Positions 57,006-64,000 of a stretch of DNA of 64,000 bases are shown here, one piece after another. The position numbers and the translations under genes are program-made. Position 1 is the stretch's first letter, and every line of letters begins with the position of its first letter. Origin of the DNA: Roseofilum casamattae BLCC-M143 (GTDB lineage: Bacteria > Cyanobacteriota > Cyanobacteriia > Cyanobacteriales > Desertifilaceae); the NCBI RefSeq assembly GCF_030068455.1, contig NZ_JAQOSQ010000005.1:1-64000 (forward strand). Reading direction: 5' to 3'. The notes below the pieces were generated by a model. That model saw nothing but the letters and a program-made list of their open reading frames with translations. It was not told where the DNA came from and ran no database searches.

Positions 57006-58004
57006 ATGACACTCAAAATAGATTGGCAACAGGCTTTCAAACGATTGCAAAGATTAAAATTCATTGCGATCGCATTTCTCACCTGCGCTTTCATTATTAG
57101 CTGTACCCCCGTACCTCTTAACCCCTTGCGAGTGACTTGCATTCTGTGGCTTGGCTACGAGCCTTTAATGTTAGCCCGAGACCTTGGCTATTACGACGAT
57201 AGTGGCATTCAAGTGATCGAGACTGAAGACTTTGGTTCTAGTGTTAAGCGGTTTATCAATGGCGATGTAGAAATGGTAATGATGTCGATGGATCTAGCCC
57301 TAGAAAATGTCGCCCTACAAGACGATATTCGAGGATTTTTGGTAGCAACTTTTTCCAGTGGTGCAGATGCGGTCATTGTTCAACCCGAGATCGAAACATT
57401 AAGCGATCTCAAAGGCAAGCGCATTGGAATGCTACCTGGGACTTTGGGACAACTCGTTACATCCCGTGCCTTGGAAACGGTAAATTTGACATTGGCAGAT
57501 GTGGAAATCGTCACCATTGATATAGCTCAGCAAGTTGCTGCCTTTGAGAATAAAGAAGTTGATGCACTCGCAGCCTTCGATCCGGTGCTGGCACAACTCC
57601 AAACTCAAGGATTAGGAAATATTTTATTTGATAGTTCGCAAATGCCAGGAGAACTCGTCGATCTATTGATAGGTCGAGCGAGTTTGGTCGATACTCACGA
57701 ACGACAACTCCAAACCTTGTTAAGAGGTTGGTTTAAAGCCTTGGATTATATCGAAACCAATCCAGATGATGCGATCGCTCGCATTGCCAAACGGGAAAAC
57801 TTAACTCCAGAACAAGTGGAGCGGACACTAGCGCAATTGGATTTTCTCGACCTAACACGAATGTTGGAAATATTCAATAAAACGGATACCGAGACTTTGA
57901 GCAAGATGAAAACAACGTCTCAATTTCTCAAAGAGCAGAAAATTTTAGAAACCGCCATCGATCCGGCGACGATACTGGAAGATGCTCCCCTGAGTCAACT
58001 CTAA
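57006..58004 (+). CDS. solute-binding lipoprotein, NMT1/THI5-like
   Basis: The 332-residue protein starts with a lipoprotein signal (FIISC near residues 33-37), so it is anchored outside the inner membrane. The body matches NMT1/THI5/SsuA-like binding proteins: WLGYEPLMLARDLGYYDDSGIQV, VKRFINGDVEMVMMSMDLAL, SDLKGKRIGMLPGTLGQLVTSRAL, FENKEVDALAAFDPVLAQL. Such proteins bind thiamine precursors, sulfonates, nitrate-like or similar small solutes. No ABC permease or ATPase is adjacent. Instead a membrane kinase starts 18 bp downstream, so it probably presents a ligand to that kinase. Site C lies upstream. Confidence 0.9.
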   Translation: MTLKIDWQQAFKRLQRLKFIAIAFLTCAFIISCTPVPLNPLRVTCILWLGYEPLMLARDLGYYDDSGIQVIETEDFGSSVKRFINGDVEMVMMSMDLALENVALQDDIRGFLVATFSSGADAVIVQPEIETLSDLKGKRIGMLPGTLGQLVTSRALETVNLTLADVEIVTIDIAQQVAAFENKEVDALAAFDPVLAQLQTQGLGNILFDSSQMPGELVDLLIGRASLVDTHERQLQTLLRGWFKALDYIETNPDDAIARIAKRENLTPEQVERTLAQLDFLDLTRMLEIFNKTDTETLSKMKTTSQFLKEQKILETAIDPATILEDAPLSQL

Positions 58005-58022
58005 CCCATCACAAGAGGAATC

Positions 58023-60296
58023 ATGCGCCCATCAAAGTTACCGTTACGCTATTTCATTCTGGCTTTAATTTTAGGGTTTGGAAGTTTGATCGGTGCTGTT
58101 GTCTTCTGGCAGCAGTTTGTAACCGCACGAGAACGCACTGAATCCGTGATTCGCCAACAAAGTATCTTTACGGCTAATCAAGCAGCAGGGCTATTAGAAT
58201 ATCAATATCGTTACAGTGATGGGCGGGGGGTTCGACTCATTATCAATCAGTTGGGCGTATCGCCCAACTTGATGCTTGCCGTTTTGGTTGACGATCGCGA
58301 TCTTGTCGTCCAGAGTACCCAAAAAAGTTTCAATCAACAAACAACAGACACTTTTTTGACTCCCGAAGTGCAGCGATCGCTCCAAGACGTTCAACAATCC
58401 CAAAAGGCACAAACTTTTATTGCAGAGGACAGAAAGCAACTTTGGGTTTTGTACCCGGTTGGTTTGAATGATGATGCTGGATTGACTTTTTCCTCTCGGG
58501 TTGGCGTTCTTGCCCTGCAATACAATCTGGCAACGATCGAGCGACAAATTTATGCAGAAGTCCAAAAATCCTTTCTTTACTTCTTTCTCATGTTGTCGGT
58601 TTTGTCCATTGGACTCTGGCTATTATTTTCCCGTGTCGTGATCTCCCCCCTGCAACAACTCACTCGAGCCTCGGAAAAACTCCGCTCGGGGCATTTTGAT
58701 ATCGAGATCGACATTCCCTCGGGCAATGAAATTGGCAATCTCGCTCAAACTTTTAATACGATGGCCGAACAACTGAAAAGCTCGTTTGCAGCCCTCGCTC
58801 GAGTCAATGTCGAACTAGAACAACGTGTCAAAGACCGCACGGCTGAATTAGAGGTGGCCAAAGAAAAAGCAGACGCGGCCAACCAAGCAAAAAGCTCCTT
58901 TATCGCCAATATGAGTCACGAGTTGCGATCGCCTCTCAACGCCATCTTGGGATTTACCCAAATTATGACCCGTTCTCAAACCCTCCCTCCAGAACATCAA
59001 GAAAGCGTCGGCATTATCAACCGCAGTGGCGAACATCTCCTCACCCTCATTAATAACGTCCTCGATCTCTCCAAAATTGAAGCCGGACGCATCACCCTCA
59101 ACGAGAAAAACTTCGACCTGCATCGCCTCTTAGATGACATTCACGATATGTTCCAACTCAAAGCCAACGATAAAGGCTTGCAGTTGCTCTTAGAACCCGC
59201 CGAAAATCTCCCCCGCTACATTCGCACCGATGAAGTCAAACTGCGTCAAATCCTGATTAATTTGATTAACAACGCCCTCAAATTTACCCAACAAGGGGGC
59301 ATTTCAATTCGAGTTAGTCAACAATCCCCCCTTGGTAAGGAGGGAAAAGAAGGGGAACAACCAACAACCCTACAGTTTGAAGTGGAAGATACCGGAGCCG
59401 GCATTGCCCCGGAAGAACTCGACAAGCTCTTTGAAGCCTTTACCCAAACCGCAAGCGGCAAACAGGCACAAGAAGGAACCGGGTTGGGACTCTCCATTTC
59501 TCGTAAATTTACCCAGTTAATGGGGGGCGAAATGCGGGCAAGTTCCCGCGTGGGAGAAGGAACAACCTTTAGTTTCGAGATTCAATGTTTGGAAGTGGAT
59601 GCTGCCGATGTGGAAGCCTTAAATGCCCAACGTCGCATCATTGCCCTCGAACCCGGTCAACCTCGCTATCGCCTGCTCATCGTCGATGATAAACCCGTCA
59701 ATCGCCAATTGTTAATCCATTTGCTCAGTCCCTTGGGTTTCGAGTTACGAGAAGCCAGTAATGGGAAAGAAGCGGTGGAAATGTGGGAACAATGGGAACC
59801 TCACCTGATTTGGATGGATATGCGGATGCCGGTGATGGATGGCTTTACGGCGACGCAAAAGATCAAAGCCACGACCCAAGGACAGGCGACGGCGATCGTT
59901 GCTCTAACCGCTAGCGTACTCGAAGAAGAACGGGCAGTGGTTCTGTCGGCAGGATGCGATGATTTCCTGCGCAAACCCTTCCGAGACGAGCAGATTTTTA
60001 ACGCTCTCGAACAACATTTAGGAGTTCGTTATGTCTACGAAGAGAACGTACCACCGCCCTCCAAGGATAAAGCCCCCGAAAAAGAGGTGCTGACGGCAGA
60101 AAATTTGCAAGCCCTCTCTCCAGAACTGCAACTGCAACTGCGTCAAGCGGTGATTAGTGCCAGCAAGAAGGAAATGACGGCGGCGATCGCAGCCATTGAA
60201 GCGAAAAATCCGGCACTTTCAGAAGCGATCGCCACCTGTTTTCATAACTTTGAATACGACAAAATTTTGCACCTAATTCCCAAAACGGAGGTTTAA
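58023..60296 (+). CDS. membrane hybrid histidine kinase paired with the lipoprotein
   Basis: The 757-residue protein has membrane helices at about 10-30 and 183-205 around a 150-residue periplasmic sensor (NQAAGLLEYQYRYSDGRGVRLIINQLG). HAMP (about 206-258), a coiled coil, HisKA with His299 (SHELRSPLN), an ATPase, a receiver with Asp599 (IWMDMRMPVMDG) and a helical tail follow. It lies between the binding lipoprotein (18-bp gap) and a REC-kinase (4-bp gap), making a three-gene operon. The cytoplasmic half is the third copy of the transmitter-receiver cassette; its sensor is unrelated to the other two. Confidence 0.93.
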   Translation: MRPSKLPLRYFILALILGFGSLIGAVVFWQQFVTARERTESVIRQQSIFTANQAAGLLEYQYRYSDGRGVRLIINQLGVSPNLMLAVLVDDRDLVVQSTQKSFNQQTTDTFLTPEVQRSLQDVQQSQKAQTFIAEDRKQLWVLYPVGLNDDAGLTFSSRVGVLALQYNLATIERQIYAEVQKSFLYFFLMLSVLSIGLWLLFSRVVISPLQQLTRASEKLRSGHFDIEIDIPSGNEIGNLAQTFNTMAEQLKSSFAALARVNVELEQRVKDRTAELEVAKEKADAANQAKSSFIANMSHELRSPLNAILGFTQIMTRSQTLPPEHQESVGIINRSGEHLLTLINNVLDLSKIEAGRITLNEKNFDLHRLLDDIHDMFQLKANDKGLQLLLEPAENLPRYIRTDEVKLRQILINLINNALKFTQQGGISIRVSQQSPLGKEGKEGEQPTTLQFEVEDTGAGIAPEELDKLFEAFTQTASGKQAQEGTGLGLSISRKFTQLMGGEMRASSRVGEGTTFSFEIQCLEVDAADVEALNAQRRIIALEPGQPRYRLLIVDDKPVNRQLLIHLLSPLGFELREASNGKEAVEMWEQWEPHLIWMDMRMPVMDGFTATQKIKATTQGQATAIVALTASVLEEERAVVLSAGCDDFLRKPFRDEQIFNALEQHLGVRYVYEENVPPPSKDKAPEKEVLTAENLQALSPELQLQLRQAVISASKKEMTAAIAAIEAKNPALSEAIATCFHNFEYDKILHLIPKTEV
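58873..60050 (+). repeat. transmitter-receiver cassette, copy 3
   Basis: The block encodes the same HisKA-ATPase-receiver as 42116-43292 and 44216-45392. It is somewhat more diverged in DNA than those two are from each other, with long identical stretches around the His motif and the receiver. Confidence 0.8.
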
Positions 60297-60300
60297 TCTC

Positions 60301-61662
60301 ATGAATCCCGACTCCATATTGCTCGGTCAAATTGCCGTGGTAGACGATACCCCAGCCAATTTGCACCTTCTCTCCAATCTGTTAGAGAATGTCGGCTATG
60401 ATGTGCGGTCTTTTCCGAGAGGCGCGATCGCCTTAGAAGGGATTGCCTATTCTCCGCCGGATTTGATCCTGCTGGACATTCAAATGCCAGAAATGAATGG
60501 CTACGAACTTTGTCAGAAACTCAAAGCAAACGAATCGACGGAAAATATTCCCGTCATTTTCATCAGTGCGCTCAATGAAACCTTTGATAAAGTGAAAGCC
60601 TTTCAGGTCGGAGGCGTGGATTATATTACTAAACCCTTTCAAGCCGAAGAAGTTCTCGCACGGGTGGCCACCCACCTCGAACTTTACCAAATTAAAAGGC
60701 AGTTGCAAAAAACCAATACTTTTCAAGCCGAGCAACTTGCGGTACAAAATGCCCAACTCCTACAGCTCAATCAATCTTTAGAACAGGCCAATCAAGAGTT
60801 AAAATGCAACTATGAGAAACTGAAACAGGCGCAACTGCAACTGGTACAAACGGAAAAGATGGCGACCTTGGGCAACTTAGTCGCTGGAGTCGCCCACGAA
60901 ATCAATAATCCCCTCGCCTTTATTTCGGGTAGCGTTAGTATTTTGGAAAATAATTTTGCCGATTTGCTCGCGATCGTCAATGCGTATTGTCAAGAATGCT
61001 CCGAACCCAGTCCTCAACTACTCGAACTGCTCGAAGACCTCGAACTCGATTTTCTAGTGGAGGATGTTCCCAAAACTATTGTATCCATGCGAATGGGAGC
61101 TAAGAGAATTGGTCAAATCAGCACGTCTTTGCGAACGTTTTCTCGGACGGATCGAACAGAAAAAACATTGTTCAATCTCCAAGACGGTCTCGATAGCACT
61201 TTAACGATTTTAAAATATCGCCTCAAAGCGAACGAACATCGCCCCGCCATTGAAATTGTCACAAATTATAACGATATTCCGGAAGTGAAATGTTATGCGG
61301 GGCAGATTAACCAAGTATTTATGAATATTTTGGCCAATGCGATCGATGCGATCGATGAAAGTAATGAAGGCAAAACTTACGAAAAAATAGAAAAAGACCG
61401 CAATTGCATTACTATTAAAACAGAAGTTAGTGCCGATAAAAAAAGCGCGATCGTGCGAATTACCGACAATGGAACCGGCATACCAGACGAGGTGAAAGCG
61501 AAAATATTCGAGCAAGGATTTACGACGAAAGGCGTTGGCAAAGGAACCGGTTTGGGGATGGCGATCGCGCAGCAAATCATCGTTGAAAAACATCAAGGTA
61601 CGATCGCTTGCCGATCGGAACCGGGACAAGGCACGGAATTTTGTATTTCTCTACCAGTATAA
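60301..61662 (+). CDS. REC domain - histidine kinase, output of the lipoprotein/kinase operon
   Basis: The 453-residue protein starts with a receiver (about 10-130, Asp59 in LILLDIQMPEMNG, and Lys in YITKPFQAEEVL). A coiled coil (about 140-190) leads to HisKA with His199 (AHEINNPLAF), an N-box NILANAIDAI and G boxes DNGTGI and GKGTGLGMA. Receiver-first kinases can be switched by another kinase, so it may take phosphate from the membrane kinase 4 bp upstream and pass it on. The kinase half is of the AHEINNP type found in the giant hybrids, not of the repeated cassette type. There is no DNA-binding domain. Confidence 0.92.
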   Translation: MNPDSILLGQIAVVDDTPANLHLLSNLLENVGYDVRSFPRGAIALEGIAYSPPDLILLDIQMPEMNGYELCQKLKANESTENIPVIFISALNETFDKVKAFQVGGVDYITKPFQAEEVLARVATHLELYQIKRQLQKTNTFQAEQLAVQNAQLLQLNQSLEQANQELKCNYEKLKQAQLQLVQTEKMATLGNLVAGVAHEINNPLAFISGSVSILENNFADLLAIVNAYCQECSEPSPQLLELLEDLELDFLVEDVPKTIVSMRMGAKRIGQISTSLRTFSRTDRTEKTLFNLQDGLDSTLTILKYRLKANEHRPAIEIVTNYNDIPEVKCYAGQINQVFMNILANAIDAIDESNEGKTYEKIEKDRNCITIKTEVSADKKSAIVRITDNGTGIPDEVKAKIFEQGFTTKGVGKGTGLGMAIAQQIIVEKHQGTIACRSEPGQGTEFCISLPV

Positions 61663-61766
61663 AGAAACGCGATCGCGATCGCACTAGCCATACACACCAG
61701 TTTGATACCATTTCAGATGGCGATTGTTGACTGAATCTAATTCACCACTTGCAGTAGGAAACACAT

Positions 61767-62849
61767 ATGAACTCAATTCCCACCGAGCATATTGGCTCTA
61801 TCCCCCGCCCTCTAGAATTGATCGAAGCCTACAAGAAGCACGTACGGGGAGAGATTAGCGCGCAAGAACTTGACGCAATAGCAATGCAAGCTACCCTAGA
61901 CACAATCGGCAAACTGGAAGAGACAGGTTCCCCTTGTATCGGCGATGGCGAACAACGTAAATTCAGCAGCTTTGCTTCCTATTACCTACATGGTGCAACC
62001 AACATTGCTCCTGATGGTGTTGAGATCGTGTTTACCGACAGCAACCAACATCGCCTCACTCGCCGTTTGCCCCGACTCACTGGAGGAGGATTCCGTTATC
62101 AAATGTCGGGCGATCGGTTCTTAGCCGAGACTTTGAAGCATACAACACTGCCGGTAAAGCAAGCAATTATTTCGCCAGCAATACTGAGTTTTTTATATCC
62201 CAAAATTGCCATCGAGGGATATAGTCAAAATCAGTTTTTGAGGGATGTGACTCGCGAGTATACCTCCGAGATACAACGATGCTTGGAACTCGGCGCCCAT
62301 AAGGTTCAAATTGATTTTACTGAAGGTCGTCTTTCGCTCAAGCTCGATCCGTCGGGCGAGTTGCTCGAAGGGATGATAGATATGATTAATTCCGGTTTAG
62401 ATGGATTTAGTGCAGAACAGCGGCAAAAAATTGGCCTGCATACTTGTCCTGGCAGCGATCGCGATTCAACCCACAGCGCAGATGTCGATTATAAATATTT
62501 GCTTCCGACTCTCTTTCAAGCGAATGTGGGGAATTTTTATATTGCCATGGCAGTGGAGCCAGAACCAGAAAAAGCACTGCGGCTTATTCAAACCCTACTG
62601 CGCCCCGATATTAAGGTGTTTATTGGGGTAATCGATCCCATCGATCCCCAGATAGAAACTCCAGAACAAGTCCGCGATCGCGTTTTGCAGGCAGCTCAAT
62701 ATATTCCAGTAGAACAGCTAGGCACAACAGATGATTGTGGCTTTTCTCCCTTTCTCGATGATGATTCTACCTCTCGCGATACTGCATTCGCCAAGATTTC
62801 AGCACGAGTACAGGGAACGCGTATGGCAGCAGAAATTTTATTGGGTTAG
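61767..62849 (+). CDS. MetE C-terminal-like cobalamin-independent methyltransferase
   Basis: The 360-residue protein corresponds to the C-terminal catalytic barrel of cobalamin-independent methionine synthase: HIGSIPRP near the start, IGDGEQRK, GLHTCPGS (zinc ligands His and Cys, about 226-233) and TTDDCGFSPF (zinc Cys, about 321-330). It lacks the N-terminal half of MetE. Such short homologues transfer methyl groups to a thiol, and the true substrate is often unknown. A good AGGAAA ribosome site precedes the ATG. It is the only metabolic gene within the kinase cluster. Confidence 0.85.
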   Translation: MNSIPTEHIGSIPRPLELIEAYKKHVRGEISAQELDAIAMQATLDTIGKLEETGSPCIGDGEQRKFSSFASYYLHGATNIAPDGVEIVFTDSNQHRLTRRLPRLTGGGFRYQMSGDRFLAETLKHTTLPVKQAIISPAILSFLYPKIAIEGYSQNQFLRDVTREYTSEIQRCLELGAHKVQIDFTEGRLSLKLDPSGELLEGMIDMINSGLDGFSAEQRQKIGLHTCPGSDRDSTHSADVDYKYLLPTLFQANVGNFYIAMAVEPEPEKALRLIQTLLRPDIKVFIGVIDPIDPQIETPEQVRDRVLQAAQYIPVEQLGTTDDCGFSPFLDDDSTSRDTAFAKISARVQGTRMAAEILLG

Positions 62850-62942
62850 TATGAGAGAAACTTCTGTTTTTCTATTATATCTAGACTCTTCCCGGCATCC
62901 TGAAAGTATTAATATTGCAGTTCTGATAAGAGATTACTACAT

Positions 62943-64000
62943 ATGGAAATTGATTCTGGAGGCCATCACTATCTACAAGATAAAATAGAAATACTAGAGA
63001 CAAAGATACTATTTCTAGAACAAAAAAATAGAAAACTTCAGCAAGATAAACTTTGTCGAGAACTGAATGAAATAAAGTCCTTAGAAATTCAAAGAATGGC
63101 TTCGATTTATAGTTGGGAAGTCAACATTCTCAGCCGGCGCATGAAATGTTCCGATCGGTTAGTCAAGCTACTCGGTCGAGAATCGATTGACAATCTTTTT
63201 GTTGATGAATTATTCGATATTATCCACCCCGATGATGTCGTTCATTTTCAGGAACTTTATGATAATTCTGTGAGTCGAAATGTTCCTTTTGAAATGACAC
63301 ATCGGCTTGCTTTTCCTAATGGAGAAGTAAGGTTTGTCAATCATTATTGTAAAACTTTTTTCTTGGATAATGGGATGCCGCTCAAGTCAATGGGCTTTAT
63401 GCAAGATATCACGCAACTCCAGCACGCAGAAGATCGACTTAAGGCAGCGATCGCTGAGTCCGAGCAACTGAATCAAACTCTGGAAACAAAAGTCAAGGAA
63501 CGGACTCAACAACTGGAATTAGCCCTAGGGAAACTCCATACTTTTCAATTACAACTCGTGCAGCGCGAGAAGATGTCAGCATTAGGGAATTTGGTCGCTG
63601 GAATTGCCCATGAAATCAATAATCCACTGGGGTTTCTGGAGGGGAATATTCAACCCGCTCGAGACTATGTTAAAGATTTACTCGGGCTACTCGATCTATA
63701 TCGAAAAAAAATGCCAGAACCCGACCTAGAAATTAAAGCAGAGATTGAAGAGATAGACCTAGAGTTTGTTCGAGAAGATTTACCGAAACTGATTCAATCA
63801 ATGACTGGAGGTGTTAAACGAATTCGTAATATTAGCGATAGCCTGCGCACCTTCTCTCGCAAGGATCGAGATCGTAAAATCGCCTTTAATATCCATGATG
63901 GTATTGACAGTACCCTACTGATTCTTCAACATCGAACGAAAGCAACCAAGTATCGTCCGCCAATTAAAATCATTAGAAAATACGGACATTTACCCGAAGT
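62943..64000 (+). CDS. PAS-sensor histidine kinase, cut by the window end
   Basis: ATG 62943 opens a frame that remains open to the last base (352 codons). A coiled coil (about 10-45) precedes a PAS domain (about 50-160: YSWEVNILSRRMKCSDRLVKLLG, IIHPDDVVHFQELYD, GFMQDITQLQHAEDRL). A second coiled coil leads to HisKA with His223 (AHEINNPLGFLEGNI) and the start of the ATPase. It is closest to the third giant kinase in its DHp segment (GNIQPARDYVKDLLGLLDLY). The ATP-binding part is outside the window. Confidence 0.9.
   Translation, partial: MEIDSGGHHYLQDKIEILETKILFLEQKNRKLQQDKLCRELNEIKSLEIQRMASIYSWEVNILSRRMKCSDRLVKLLGRESIDNLFVDELFDIIHPDDVVHFQELYDNSVSRNVPFEMTHRLAFPNGEVRFVNHYCKTFFLDNGMPLKSMGFMQDITQLQHAEDRLKAAIAESEQLNQTLETKVKERTQQLELALGKLHTFQLQLVQREKMSALGNLVAGIAHEINNPLGFLEGNIQPARDYVKDLLGLLDLYRKKMPEPDLEIKAEIEEIDLEFVREDLPKLIQSMTGGVKRIRNISDSLRTFSRKDRDRKIAFNIHDGIDSTLLILQHRTKATKYRPPIKIIRKYGHLPE

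Overview
The window looks like a chromosomal segment of a filamentous, Oscillatoriales-type cyanobacterium. The evidence is the very frequent palindrome GCGATCGC (HIP1), the cyanobacterial ndhL-DUF3007-trpA gene order, a tRNA-Leu(UAA) interrupted by a group I intron, a PucC-type carrier, a PEP-CTERM protein, and giant Ser/Thr-kinase/histidine-kinase hybrids. I see no phage, transposase, rRNA or CRISPR array.

Layout. 1-13 kb is mostly housekeeping and conserved cyanobacterial genes: a dihaem cytochrome c, a peptidoglycan-binding/HEAT protein, the ndhL operon, tRNA-Leu with its intron, a 449-residue orphan, a PEP-CTERM protein, a methyltransferase, an ExbD-like protein, DUF4079, urease ureD-ureA-ureB without ureC, and a GAF histidine kinase. 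13.1-20.8 kb is a same-strand cassette: two paralogous vWA proteins, a TerY/YegL-like vWA protein, a PP2C phosphatase, a divergent kinase with a zinc ribbon, and a beta-helix-like protein. It matches the TerY-P (YegL-YegK-YegI) triad, which has been linked to stress and anti-phage functions. 20.8-23 kb holds rpsN, a small conserved protein, aat and ftsX. 23.3-35.2 kb carries three large secreted-type proteins with RTX repeats at the N-terminus and Pro-Thr linkers to different cargo (two Calx-beta/beta-helix, one 5'-nucleotidase). Between them lie an orphan parD, sixA, a PucC-like carrier and a membrane-anchored WD40 protein.

35.3 kb to the window end is almost entirely signal transduction. 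Three giant hybrids of about 1800 residues (Ser/Thr kinase, AAA/NACHT-like ATPase, helical repeats, GAF, histidine kinase) are interleaved with three hybrid kinases that share one nearly identical transmitter-receiver cassette behind different sensors. There is also an operon of a solute-binding lipoprotein, a hybrid kinase and a REC-kinase, then a MetE-like methyltransferase and a PAS kinase cut by the window edge. The third giant hybrid is broken by one in-frame TAG. The second and third giant genes and the lipoprotein gene share an upstream sequence element with constant internal spacing, which suggests co-regulation.

The two most interesting systems are the vWA/PP2C/kinase cassette and the repeat-rich kinase megacluster. 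All functional calls come from reading sequence and recalling family motifs; no database search was run.
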